Of a stretch of DNA of 64,000 bases, positions 8,290 through 16,310 are shown piece after piece. The notes below the pieces were generated by a model. It was not told the origin of the DNA. It worked only from the letters and a program-made list of their open reading frames with translations, and did no database searches. The stretch is taken from NCBI RefSeq assembly GCF_024666615.1, contig NZ_CP088297.1, forward strand, positions 4,196,501-4,260,500, read 5' to 3'. The first letter of the stretch is position 1. Each line of letters opens with the position of its first letter. The stretch comes from Aquabacterium sp. J223. GTDB lineage: Bacteria; Pseudomonadota; Gammaproteobacteria; Burkholderiales; Burkholderiaceae_C. The position numbers and the translations under genes are program-made.

Positions 8290-9182
8290 CCGCCTTGCCC
8301 TTGCTGAGGACCCACGGCCGCTACGCCGACTCCCCCATCGTCGACCGCGGCGGCTGGCGCTGGCCCAACGGCGCCGGGCTGGCGGTGTACGTCGCCCTCA
8401 ACGTCGAGGCCTTTCCCTTCGGCGAGGGCATGGGCCCCGACCTCAACCCCAAGCAGCCCGAGCCCGACGTGGTCAACCACGGCTGGCGCGAATGGGGCAA
8501 CCGCGTCGGGATCTGGCGGCTGCTGGCGCTGCTCGACGACTTCGCGCTGCCGGCCAGCGCGCTGCTCAACACCGCGGTCTACGACCTGCACCCGCGCATC
8601 GCGCCGGCGCTGCGCGCGCGTGGCGACGAGGTGGTCGGCCATGGCCACACCAACGCCGAGCGCCAGGCCGAGATGGGGCCCGATCGCGAGGCGGCGATGA
8701 TCCAGGCGGTGACGGCCCGCCTCACCGCCGAGGAAGGCCGGCCGCCCCGCGGCTGGATGGGCCCGTGGGTCAACGAGAGCGCGCACACGCCCGAGCTGCT
8801 GGCCCGCGCCGGCTACCGCTACGTCATGGACTGGATGGTCGACGACCAGCCGATCTGGCTGCGCACCGACGACGGCCCGCTGGTGGCGCTGCCCTACGCC
8901 CGGCCGACCAACGACATCGCCATGCTGCACGGCGCGAAGTGGCCGCCCTCGGTGTGGGTCGACGCGCTGATCGACCAGCTCGACGAGATGCTGCGGCAGG
9001 CGACGGCGCAGCCGCTGGTGTTCAACCTGTCGCTGCACCCGTACCTGATGCACGCCTTCCGACTGAAGCCGCTGCGCCGCTTCTTCGAGCACCTGGAGGC
9101 GCAGGGCGACCGGGTGTGGGTGGCGCGCTGCGGCGACATCGTCGACGCCTCGCTGCCCCACCTCGGACCGCCGCCGGCCTGA
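8286..9182 (+). CDS. Polysaccharide-deacetylase-family protein, PuuE (allantoinase)-like
   Basis: This 298-residue NodB-fold carbohydrate esterase-4 relative lacks a signal peptide and carries the features of the PuuE branch, the metal-independent allantoinases and cytoplasmic C-N hydrolases: VALNVEAF at the first strand, DEVVGHGHTNAE in the metal-site region and FNLSLHPYLMH near the end. The branch hydrolyses cyclic ureides such as allantoin or removes N-acyl groups, which fits a ring-degradation pathway better than cell-wall deacetylation. It is last in the first operon, overlapping the amidohydrolase gene by 4 bp and followed by a 174-bp gap with its own promoter. Exact substrate unknown. 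Confidence 0.82.
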   Translation: MTALPLLRTHGRYADSPIVDRGGWRWPNGAGLAVYVALNVEAFPFGEGMGPDLNPKQPEPDVVNHGWREWGNRVGIWRLLALLDDFALPASALLNTAVYDLHPRIAPALRARGDEVVGHGHTNAERQAEMGPDREAAMIQAVTARLTAEEGRPPRGWMGPWVNESAHTPELLARAGYRYVMDWMVDDQPIWLRTDDGPLVALPYARPTNDIAMLHGAKWPPSVWVDALIDQLDEMLRQATAQPLVFNLSLHPYLMHAFRLKPLRRFFEHLEAQGDRVWVARCGDIVDASLPHLGPPPA

Positions 9183-9225
9183 GGCCGAACCGGCTTGGTG
9201 CGGGGCCGGGGCGCCGCATCGGCAG

Positions 9226-9259
9226 GCCCTATGGCGGGCGCGATGGCCGCCCTATGGCG
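9226..9259. repeat. Tandem 11-bp direct repeat, possible activator site
   Basis: GCCCTATGGCG occurs at 9226-9236 and again at 9249-9259, exactly 23 bp (about two helical turns) apart. This is 47-80 bp upstream of the sigma-54 element at 9306, a suitable place for an enhancer-binding protein. The reverse core (CATAGG) also occurs at 1027-1032 and 1095-1100 in the Rieske-operon promoter region. A regulatory role is inferred. Confidence 0.35.
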
Positions 9260-9304
9260 CACCGCGCGGACCCCGGGGCGAGCCCTGCATCACGCACACG
9301 GCTC

Positions 9305-9321
9305 GTGGCACAGGCCTTGCG
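9305..9321 (+). promoter_or_regulatory. Sigma-54 (-24/-12) promoter of the binding-protein operon
   Basis: TGGCAC at 9306-9311, a 5-nt spacer and TTGC at 9317-9320 match the RpoN core consensus and nearly duplicate the element at 1053. Predicted transcription start is near 9332, about 25 bp before the ATG at 9357. Sharing the promoter type ties this unit to the Rieske-led operon. Confidence 0.7.
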
Positions 9322-9356
9322 AAAAACCAACCGCCCTTCACCGCCCGGAGTTCGCC

Positions 9357-10403
9357 ATGACCCTGTCCCTTTCCCGTCGCCGGTGGCTCGGCCACACCGC
9401 CACCGTGGCCGCCGGCCTCGGCGTGCCGACGCTGCTGCGCGCCCAGGCGGCGCCGGTGAAGATCCGCTTCCAGCTCGACTGGCGGGCCGACGGCCAGGCC
9501 GCGCCCTTCTTCTACACCCTGTCCAAGGGCTACTTCGCGCAGGAAGGCCTGGACGTCAGCTTCGACGTCGGCTCCGGCTCGGCGATGGCGGTCAACCGCG
9601 TGGCCAGCGGCGTCTACGAGATGGGGTACGGCGACGTCAACGCGCTGATCGAGTTCCTCACCAACACGCCGAACGCGCCCAGCATGCCGCAGGCGGTGTA
9701 CATGGTGCTGGAGTCGACGCCGGCGGCGGTGATGTCGCTGACCCGCAGCAACATCAACAAGCCCGCCGACCTGGCCGGCAAGACCCTGGGCGCGCCGCCG
9801 TTCGACGCCGGCCGCAAGCTGTGGCCGCTGTTCGCCAAGCTGCAGGGCCTGGCGCCCGACGCGGTGAAGTGGACCAACATCGACCCGGCGCTGCGCGAGG
9901 TGATGCTGGTCAAGGGCCAGGTCGACGCGGTCACCGGCTTCCAGCCTTCGGGCCTGATCTCGGCCATCGCCGCCGGCGCCAAGGAGGAGGAGCTGCGCAT
10001 CTTCCACTACAAGGACTTCGGGGTGAACGTCTACGGCAACGCCATCCTCACCGGCAGCCGCTTCCAGGCCGAGCAGCCGGCCGCGGTGGCCGGCTTCCTG
10101 CGCGCCTACAACCGCGGGCTGAAGGAATCGATGGCCAATTACGACGAGGCCATCAAGGTGCTCAAGGCGCGCGAGCCCATCATCGACACCACGGTGGAGA
10201 TGCGCCGCCTGCGCGGCCTGATCGAGCAGTGCGTGCTCACCCCGACCACCAAGGCGCAGGGCCTGGGCGAGGTCAACGGCGCCCGGCTGGCCAAGCAGAT
10301 CACCGACGTGGCCCAGGCCTTCAACCTGCCCGCGGCGCCGAAGCCGGAGGCGGTGTTCAACCCCGCCTTCCTGCCGGCCAAGACCACGCGCATGATGGTC
10401 TGA
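9357..10403 (+). CDS. ABC-transporter substrate-binding protein, NMT1/THI5-like (Tat signal)
   Basis: This 348-residue periplasmic binding protein of the SsuA/TauA/THI5 type starts with a twin-arginine signal (SRRRWLGHTATVAAG) ending near LRAQA. The mature part opens with VKIRFQLDWRADGQAAPFFY and contains the usual second-domain segments. The family binds nitrate, sulfonates, taurine, pyrimidine precursors or other small N/S compounds for an ABC importer. No permease or ATPase gene is in the window; they may lie beyond the left edge or elsewhere. A CGGAG Shine-Dalgarno lies just upstream. Placement after a sigma-54 promoter and before an AllA-like enzyme suggests uptake of the ring compound. 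Confidence 0.87.
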   Translation: MTLSLSRRRWLGHTATVAAGLGVPTLLRAQAAPVKIRFQLDWRADGQAAPFFYTLSKGYFAQEGLDVSFDVGSGSAMAVNRVASGVYEMGYGDVNALIEFLTNTPNAPSMPQAVYMVLESTPAAVMSLTRSNINKPADLAGKTLGAPPFDAGRKLWPLFAKLQGLAPDAVKWTNIDPALREVMLVKGQVDAVTGFQPSGLISAIAAGAKEEELRIFHYKDFGVNVYGNAILTGSRFQAEQPAAVAGFLRAYNRGLKESMANYDEAIKVLKAREPIIDTTVEMRRLRGLIEQCVLTPTTKAQGLGEVNGARLAKQITDVAQAFNLPAAPKPEAVFNPAFLPAKTTRMMV

Positions 10404-10437
10404 TGGACACCCTGCAGACCCCCCGCCGGCCACCGAG

Positions 10438-10947
10438 GTGCGCGTGCTCGACCTGCCGGTCGAGCCCGTCACCGCCGCCGCCTTCGCGCCCTACGGCACG
10501 CTGATCGACGCGGCGGACGACGGCAAGCTGTTCGGCCCCGACGAAGCCCAGCTGGTGCTCGACCGCGGCACGCCGCGCTTCTACGTCATGACGCTGAAGC
10601 GCCGCGAGCTGGGCTTTCGCCACATCACCCGGCACCTGGCGGTGACGCAGTGCCTGGCCTCGGTGGGCGGCGCGCCCTGGCTGCTGGCCGTGGCCCCGCC
10701 GGACGCGCCGGACGACCCGGCCGCCGTGCCCGACCTGCAGCGCCTGCGCGCCTTCCGCATCGAGGGCACGCAGGCGGTGATGCTGGGCCGCAGCGTCTGG
10801 CACGCCGGGCCCTTCTTCCAGCAGCCGACGCAGGGCTTCTTCAACCTCGAGCTGGCGGACACCAACCAGGTCGACCACCACAACTGCGAGCTCGACCGCC
10901 GCTTCGGCGTGCGGGTGCGCTTCGCGGTGTCGGACGGCGGCTGGTGA
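10438..10947 (+). CDS. Ureidoglycolate lyase (AllA)-like protein
   Basis: This 169-residue protein of the ureidoglycolate lyase family shows the characteristic start VEPVTAAAFAPYGTLID, a FRHITRH segment, and a cupin-like VWHAGPFF with conserved histidine. AllA splits ureidoglycolate into glyoxylate and urea in allantoin breakdown. In this frame only a GTG at 10438 is available, and no Shine-Dalgarno is seen. A well-placed ATG at 10403 overlapping the previous TGA (TGATG) is out of frame; one more C in the six-C run at 10419-10424 would join it to this frame as an N-terminus MDTLQTPPPATEVR. The start, or the sequence there, is therefore doubtful. It overlaps the next gene by 4 bp (GTGA). Substrate could differ from ureidoglycolate. 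Confidence 0.8.
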   Translation: MRVLDLPVEPVTAAAFAPYGTLIDAADDGKLFGPDEAQLVLDRGTPRFYVMTLKRRELGFRHITRHLAVTQCLASVGGAPWLLAVAPPDAPDDPAAVPDLQRLRAFRIEGTQAVMLGRSVWHAGPFFQQPTQGFFNLELADTNQVDHHNCELDRRFGVRVRFAVSDGGW

Positions 10948-12173
10948 TCCGCATCGCCATCGCCGGCTGCGGCGTGGCCGGCGGCGTGGTGGCCAGCGGC
11001 CTGGCCGCCTGTCCCGGCGTGGAACTGCTGGCCTGGGACCGCGCCCAGCCGGAGGACCAGGCGCTGGCCGGCACCGGCCTCAACATCGGTCCCAACGCGC
11101 TGCTGGCGCTGCGCGACGGCCTGCCCGAACTGGCCGCGGCGCTGACCGACCACGGGCTGCCGTGGCGCCGCTGGCGGGCCAGCACGGTCGACGGCGAACG
11201 GCTGTACGAGGTGCCGCTGCGCGACGTGGCTGCCGAGGACGGCCTGCGCCTGCGCTGGGCCACGCTGTACCGGCTGTGCCGCCAGGGCGCCGAGGGCCGC
11301 ATCCGCTTCGACACCGCGGTGACCGCCGCCGCGCGCCAGGCCGACGGCCGGCTGCGGCTGACGGTGCAGGCCAGCGACGGCGGCGCCGTGCACGAGGTGC
11401 CCGACGTCGACCTGCTGCTCGTCGCCGACGGCCGCTACAGCGGCCTGCGCGACCGGCTCTGCGGCACGCCGGCGGTGCGCCACCTCGGCGTGGCCAACTT
11501 CCGCCTGCTGCTCGACGACGGCGGCCGGCTGCCCATCGACGACATGGCGCAGTGGCACCACGGCGCCGCGCGGCTGATCGCCTTCCGGCTGCGCGACGGC
11601 CTGGTCTACCTGTCGGGCAACCTGCCGATGGACCCGGGTGCGCCGCTGGGCGACGACGACCGCTCGGCCGAGCACCTGCGCCGCGTCTACCTGCCGGCGG
11701 ACCGGCCGGTGCTGCCCGAGGTGCGCGCCCTGCTCGACGCCGCGGCCGAGGCCGGCGAACGCGGCGCGCTGCACTGGTCGCGGCTGCAGGAGCAGGACGT
11801 GCACTGGCAGGCACCGGCCGGCGCCGGGCTGGACGGCCGCGTGCTCTTCCTCGGCGACGCCGCGCATGCCATGGTGCCCACGCTCGGGCAGGGCGCCACC
11901 TCCGCGCTCGAAGACGCCGGCGTGCTGGTGCCCATGCTGCGCCAGGCGCTGGCCACCGGTACCGAAGATCTCGGCGCGGTGGTGCAGCGCTACGTCGCGC
12001 GGCGCCAATCGCGCATCGACTTCATCCGCCGCTTCTCCTGGCAGGCCAGCGACGTCATCACCGCCGACGGCTTCTCGCTGCAGCGGGTGCGCGACAAGGG
12101 CGGCGCCGCCTACCGCGACCAGCTGCGGCGGCTCTACGGCGAGGCGCTGACGCCCGCGGACGCGGCCGCTTAG
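10944..12173 (+). CDS. FAD-dependent monooxygenase (salicylate-hydroxylase/UbiH type)
   Basis: This 409-residue class A flavoprotein hydroxylase has an N-terminal FAD-binding AGCGVAGGVVA loop, a DLLLVADGRYSGLRD segment (the usual DG motif) and the C-terminal GD motif LFLGDAAHAMVPTLGQGA that binds FAD ribityl. The family hydroxylates aromatic or heteroaromatic rings with NAD(P)H. HpxO, a urate hydroxylase, belongs to it, a notable parallel next to AllA- and PuuE-like enzymes. GTG start at 10944 overlaps the previous TGA. It is last in the second unit, converging on the acyl-CoA dehydrogenase gene with overlapping stop codons. Role as ring hydroxylase is inferred. Confidence 0.85.
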   Translation: MIRIAIAGCGVAGGVVASGLAACPGVELLAWDRAQPEDQALAGTGLNIGPNALLALRDGLPELAAALTDHGLPWRRWRASTVDGERLYEVPLRDVAAEDGLRLRWATLYRLCRQGAEGRIRFDTAVTAAARQADGRLRLTVQASDGGAVHEVPDVDLLLVADGRYSGLRDRLCGTPAVRHLGVANFRLLLDDGGRLPIDDMAQWHHGAARLIAFRLRDGLVYLSGNLPMDPGAPLGDDDRSAEHLRRVYLPADRPVLPEVRALLDAAAEAGERGALHWSRLQEQDVHWQAPAGAGLDGRVLFLGDAAHAMVPTLGQGATSALEDAGVLVPMLRQALATGTEDLGAVVQRYVARRQSRIDFIRRFSWQASDVITADGFSLQRVRDKGGAAYRDQLRRLYGEALTPADAAA

Positions 12174-13861
12174 TCGACCACCGGCGTCGCCCGCCGCACG
12201 ATGGCGGCGCTGTCGACGCCGCGCGGCAGGGTGCCGTACTGGCGGTGGCCGCCACCGTCCAGCCGCGAGGCGCTGAAAGCATCGGCCACCGCGGCCGGGG
12301 CGTGCTGCCGCAGCAGCGACGCCTGCAGCGCCAGCGCCATGCGGTCGACCAGGCCCCGGGCGCGGAACTCCACCTCGTCGCCGTCGCGCAGGTCGCGCTG
12401 CAGCTCGACCACCCAGCGGTCGAGCCGGTTGTCGGCGCCGCGGCCCTTCGCCAGTTCGGCGAAGAACACGTCCAGCACCTCGGGCGACTTCTGCAGCGCG
12501 CGCAGCACGTCCAGGCACTGCACGTTGCCGCTGCCCTCCCAGATGGCGTTCACCGGCGCCTCGCGGTACAGGCGCGGGAAGGGGCTGTCCTCCATCACGC
12601 CGCTGCCGCCGATGCACTCCATCGCCTCCGCCGCATGCGCCGCCGTGCGCTTGCAGATCCAGTACTTGCCGACCGCGGTGACCAGGCGCACCAGCGCGTC
12701 CTCGTGCGGGTCGCTGCGCTGGTCCAGCGCGCGGGCGATGCGCAGGGTGAGCGCCAGCGACGCCTCGCCCTCGATCGCCAGGTCGGCCAGCACGTTGCGC
12801 ATCAGCGGCTGCTCGTGCAGCAGCCGGCCGAAGGCCGAGCGGTGGCGGCCGTGGTGCAGCGCCAGCGCGGCGGCGGCGCGCTGGCCGCCGGAGGAGCCGA
12901 TCATGCAGTCGAAGCGGGTCATCGACACCATCTCGATGATGGTGCGCACGCCGCGGCCCTCCTCGCCCACCATCCACGCCAGGGCGCCGCGCAGTTCGGT
13001 CTCGCTGCTGGCGTTGGAGGCGTTGCCCATCTTCTTCTTCAGCCGCACCAGCTGCAGCGGGTTCTTCGTGCCGTCGGGCCGCCAGCGCGGCAGCAGGAAG
13101 CAGCTCAAGCCGCCGGGGGCCTGGGCCAGCACCAGGAAGGCGTCGCACATCGGCGCCGAGACGAAGTACTTGTGGCCCACCAGCTCGTAGGCGGCGCCGG
13201 GCCCGGTGGCGGCGCCCGTGGGATGGGCGCGGGTGGTGTTGGCGCGCACGTCGGAGCCGCCCTGCTTCTCGGTCATCGCCATGCCGATGGTGAGCCCGTC
13301 CTTCTGTCCGTCGCCCACGTTGCGCGGGTCGTAGCGCCGGGACAGGATTTTCGGCACCCAGGTCGACGCCAGCGACGGCGTCGTCATCAGCGCGGGCACC
13401 GAGGCGAAGGTCATCGTCACCGGGCAGAGGTGGCCGGCCTCCACCTGGGTCTGCAGGTAGAAGTGCGCGGCGCGGGCGACGTGCGCGCCCGGCTTCGGCT
13501 CGGACCAGGGCGAGGCGTGCAGGCCCTGCCCGATCGCCGTCGTCATCAGCTGGTGGTAGGCGGGGTGGAACTTGACCAGGTCGATGCGGCGGCCGAAGCG
13601 GTCGTGCGTCTCCAGCTGCGGCGGGTGCTGGTTGGCCAGCGCGCCGAGCTCCAGCGTTTCGGCCGAGCCGGCACGGCGGCCGAAGGCCGACAGCGCCTCG
13701 TCGGCCCAGGCCGCGCCCTCGCGCTGCACGCCCTCGACCAGCGCGGCGTCCTGCCGGTACAGGTCCAGGTCGGCCAGCTCGGTGCCGACGTTGAAGACCT
13801 CGTGGGTGTCGGCCAGGGCCCCCTGGCCGGCGGGCCATCGCTCCGCGGCGTTCATGTGCAT
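12170..13861 (-). CDS. aidB: Acyl-CoA dehydrogenase family protein, AidB-like
   Basis: This 563-residue protein shows the AidB subgroup traits: the long N-terminal domain, the flavin-binding stretch MAMTEKQGGSDVRANTT and the C-terminal YREAPVNAIWEGSGNVQCLD. E. coli AidB is an FAD-containing tetramer linked to protection from alkylation damage, binds DNA and has only weak isovaleryl-CoA dehydrogenase activity. Length (family about 540-560) is normal. MHMNAAERW gives two possible ATG starts six bases apart. It is convergent with the FAD monooxygenase, stop codons overlapping, and divergent from the SDR gene, so it is probably a separate transcription unit not tied to the ring-degradation genes. 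Confidence 0.88.
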   Translation of the reverse strand: MHMNAAERWPAGQGALADTHEVFNVGTELADLDLYRQDAALVEGVQREGAAWADEALSAFGRRAGSAETLELGALANQHPPQLETHDRFGRRIDLVKFHPAYHQLMTTAIGQGLHASPWSEPKPGAHVARAAHFYLQTQVEAGHLCPVTMTFASVPALMTTPSLASTWVPKILSRRYDPRNVGDGQKDGLTIGMAMTEKQGGSDVRANTTRAHPTGAATGPGAAYELVGHKYFVSAPMCDAFLVLAQAPGGLSCFLLPRWRPDGTKNPLQLVRLKKKMGNASNASSETELRGALAWMVGEEGRGVRTIIEMVSMTRFDCMIGSSGGQRAAAALALHHGRHRSAFGRLLHEQPLMRNVLADLAIEGEASLALTLRIARALDQRSDPHEDALVRLVTAVGKYWICKRTAAHAAEAMECIGGSGVMEDSPFPRLYREAPVNAIWEGSGNVQCLDVLRALQKSPEVLDVFFAELAKGRGADNRLDRWVVELQRDLRDGDEVEFRARGLVDRMALALQASLLRQHAPAAVADAFSASRLDGGGHRQYGTLPRGVDSAAIVRRATPVVD

Positions 13862-13967
13862 CCCCTTCCACGGCGTGGCGGACGTTGCATTCTGGACCCC
13901 GCGACGGCCGGCGCACTAGCATCGGCGCACACCACCGGGGCACGACCCCCGAGCGCAAGGACCCGAC

Positions 13968-14696
13968 ATGACGGACAAGAAGGCCATCCTCGTCATCGGC
14001 GCCGGCGACGCCACCGGCGGCGCCATCGCCAGGCGCTTCGCACGGGAGGGCTACACCGCCTGCATGACGCGGCGCAACGCCGACAAGCTGGCGCCGCTGG
14101 TCGCCCAGATCCAGGCCGCCGGCGGCGAGGCGCACGGCTTCGCCAGCGACGCCCGGAAGGAAGAGGCGATGGTCGCGCTGGTGGAGACCGTCGAGTCGGA
14201 GATCGCCCCGATCGAGGTGGCGGTCTTCAACATCGGCGCCAACGTGCGCTTTCCGATCACCGAGACCACCGCCCGCGTCTACTTCAAGGTCTGGGAGATG
14301 GCCTGCTTCGGCGGCTTCCTCATGGGGCGCGAGGTCGCCAAGCGCATGGTGCCGCGCGGCCGCGGCACCATCCTCTTCACCGGCGCCACCGCCAGCCTGC
14401 GCGGGCGCGACGGCTACGCCGCCTTCGCCGGCGCCAAGGCGGCGCTGCGCGCGCTGGCGCAGAGCATGGCCCGCGAGCTGTGGCCCAAGGGCATCCACGT
14501 CGCGCACCCGGTGGTCGACGGCGCCATCGACACCGAGTTCATCCGCAGCACCTTCCCCGACCGCTACGCCACCAAGGCGCAGGGCGGCATCGTCGACCCC
14601 GAGCACATCGCCGAGACCTACTGGCTGCTGCACCAACAGCCGCGAGACGCCTGGACGCACGAGCTGGAGATCCGGCCGTGGCGGGAGACCTGGTGA
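13968..14696 (+). CDS. SDR-family oxidoreductase with Tyr-to-Phe change in the active site
   Basis: This 242-residue short-chain dehydrogenase has a glycine-rich cofactor loop VIGAGDATGGAIARRF (departing from TGxxxGIG), an FNIGANVRFPI segment equivalent to the NAG motif, and GATASLRGRDGYAAFAGAK where the usual YxxxK reads FAGAK. The catalytic tyrosine is thus a phenylalanine while the lysine is kept, so normal SDR chemistry is doubtful. Similar AFAxAK sequences recur in one proteobacterial SDR subfamily, so this may be a subfamily trait. It precedes the HCCA-isomerase homologue by 46 bp on the same strand; a joint role in aromatic or fatty-acid metabolism is possible. Function unresolved. Confidence 0.85.
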   Translation: MTDKKAILVIGAGDATGGAIARRFAREGYTACMTRRNADKLAPLVAQIQAAGGEAHGFASDARKEEAMVALVETVESEIAPIEVAVFNIGANVRFPITETTARVYFKVWEMACFGGFLMGREVAKRMVPRGRGTILFTGATASLRGRDGYAAFAGAKAALRALAQSMARELWPKGIHVAHPVVDGAIDTEFIRSTFPDRYATKAQGGIVDPEHIAETYWLLHQQPRDAWTHELEIRPWRETW

Positions 14697-14742
14697 ACCG
14701 CCGCGCCCGCCGCCGACCCCACCACGACCAGGAGATGCCCCC

Positions 14743-15366
14743 GTGAGCCAGGTTCCCGTCCAGTTCCTCTTCGACTTCGGCAGCCCCAACGCCTACCTCG
14801 TGCACAAGGTCATCCCGTCGATCGAGGCCCGCACCGGCGCCACGTTCGAGTACCTGCCCATCCTGCTCGGCGGCCTGTTCAAGCTGGCCAACAACCGGTC
14901 ACCGATCGAGGCCTTCCGCGACATCCCGAACAAGCTGGCGTACGACCGGCTGGAGATCGAGCGCTTCGTCGCCCGCCATGGCCTGACCCGTTTCCGGTTC
15001 AACCCCCACTTCCCGGTCAACACGCTGAAGGTCATGCGCGGCGCGGTGGCGGCCCAGGGGCTGGGCTGCTTCGAGCCCTATGTGGCGGCGGTGTTCGCCG
15101 CGATGTGGGAGCAGGGGCTAGACATGGACGACCCGGCGCAGATCGAGGCCGTGCTCGGCGCGGCGGGGCTGGACGCGGCCCGGCTGATGGCCACCGCGCA
15201 GGACGCCGAGGTCAAGGCCCGGCTGATGGCCAACACCCAGTCGGCCCACGACCGCGGCGCCTTCGGCTCGCCGACCTTCTTCGTCGGCGACCGGATCTAC
15301 TTCGGCAAGGACCGCCTGCGCGACGTGGAGGAGGACCTCCAGCACGGGGCCGGCATCGCCAGGTGA
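14743..15366 (+). CDS. 2-hydroxychromene-2-carboxylate isomerase family (DsbA-fold, kappa-GST-like)
   Basis: This 207-residue thioredoxin-fold protein of the HCCA-isomerase/kappa-class GST family carries FLFDFGSPNAYLVHKVIP at the N-terminus, where the serine takes the role of the redox cysteine and activates glutathione. The C-terminal GAFGSPTFFVGDRIYFGKDRL contains the cis-proline loop. Family members isomerise 2-hydroxychromene-2-carboxylate in naphthalene degradation (NahD) with glutathione, but many act on unknown substrates. It starts with GTG at 14743 behind an AGGAGATG Shine-Dalgarno-like stretch. No other naphthalene genes are nearby, so nahD is not assigned. Probably cotranscribed with the SDR. 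Confidence 0.85.
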   Translation: MSQVPVQFLFDFGSPNAYLVHKVIPSIEARTGATFEYLPILLGGLFKLANNRSPIEAFRDIPNKLAYDRLEIERFVARHGLTRFRFNPHFPVNTLKVMRGAVAAQGLGCFEPYVAAVFAAMWEQGLDMDDPAQIEAVLGAAGLDAARLMATAQDAEVKARLMANTQSAHDRGAFGSPTFFVGDRIYFGKDRLRDVEEDLQHGAGIAR

Positions 15367-15398
15367 ACGCCGGAGGGGCCGAGCCCCGCCGAGCGGCG

Positions 15399-16238
15399 CT
15401 ACCGGCAGCCGCTGGCCGGTGCCGGCACGAACCGGCCGACCACCGCGTTGGCCAGCGGGCCGCGGGCCTGCTCGACCTGCAGCCGCCCCGGCGCCCACTG
15501 CGCCTGCAGCACCGGCGACGCCAGCCGGTCGCCGTCGAGCCGGCCGTCGAAGGCATGCACCGCCTCGCCCATCGTCAGCCGCGCCTGCACCTGCTGGTAC
15601 TGCTGCTGCAGGCTGAGCCGCGTGCCGGCGGCCGCACCCTCCCCGCACCAGTCGCCCTGCACCGGGGCCGGCACCGTCCAGCGCATGATGCGGCTGGACC
15701 GCTCGCGGCCCACCGGCTTGTCGGGCACCGGCACGGTCACGCTCCAGTCGGGCGCCCAGTCGCCCATGCCCCAGTCGTGGCTGACGATGCGGGTGCCGGG
15801 CTTCAGCGCCAGCAGCGAGGGCCGCAGCTTCAGGTTGACGTCGGGCAGCAGGTACATCGTGATCACGCTGTAGCCGCCCAGGTCGGCGGTGAAGATGTCC
15901 TGGGCCTGGAAGGTCGCGCGGTCGGCGACGCCGGCGCGCTGGGCGTTGGCCTGGCTGCGCTCGATCAGCACCGGGTCGATCTCCAGGCCGAAGGCCTGGA
16001 CGCCACGGCGCGCCGCGCCGATGACGAGCCGGCCGTCGCCGGACCCGAGGTCGACCATGCGGTCGCCGGGGCGCAGTTCGGCCATCGACAGCATGACCTG
16101 GGTCACCCGGTCGGGCGAGATGACGAAGGGGGTGTCCAGGTCCGGGGCGGGCAGCTGGGTCAGCAGCTGGGCGGCGACCGGGCCGCAGGCGAGCAGCGCA
16201 CCGATGGCCGGGGCGCGAAAGGGTCGAAGGATCGGCAT
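15399..16238 (-). CDS. SAM-dependent methyltransferase-like protein with a signal peptide
   Basis: This 279-residue protein has a class I methyltransferase core: motif I VDLGSGDGRLVIGAA near residue 65, an acidic GLEIDP at the end of strand 2 and an ALKPGTRIVSHDW segment. The N-terminus (MPILRPFRAPAIGALLACGPVAAQ) reads like a Sec signal peptide with an AQ cleavage site, unusual because SAM is cytoplasmic. The C-terminal 100 residues contain a beta-rich region with a QGDW segment. Proteins of this build are seen in proteobacteria, but I know of no assigned substrate. It is convergent with the HCCA gene and divergent from dinB, 72 bp away. Confidence 0.78.
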   Translation of the reverse strand: MPILRPFRAPAIGALLACGPVAAQLLTQLPAPDLDTPFVISPDRVTQVMLSMAELRPGDRMVDLGSGDGRLVIGAARRGVQAFGLEIDPVLIERSQANAQRAGVADRATFQAQDIFTADLGGYSVITMYLLPDVNLKLRPSLLALKPGTRIVSHDWGMGDWAPDWSVTVPVPDKPVGRERSSRIMRWTVPAPVQGDWCGEGAAAGTRLSLQQQYQQVQARLTMGEAVHAFDGRLDGDRLASPVLQAQWAPGRLQVEQARGPLANAVVGRFVPAPASGCR

Positions 16239-16310
16239 GCCGGCATGCTATCGAAGGCACCGCCCGCGGCCCGTCGCGCCCGGCGGCGACGGTGGCGGCA
16301 TCATGCGCGG

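Noticed and set aside
10581-14789. 1400-codon minus-strand frame spanning several genes
   Set aside because: It runs antisense to the lyase and flavin hydroxylase genes and out of frame with aidB; no recognisable domain.
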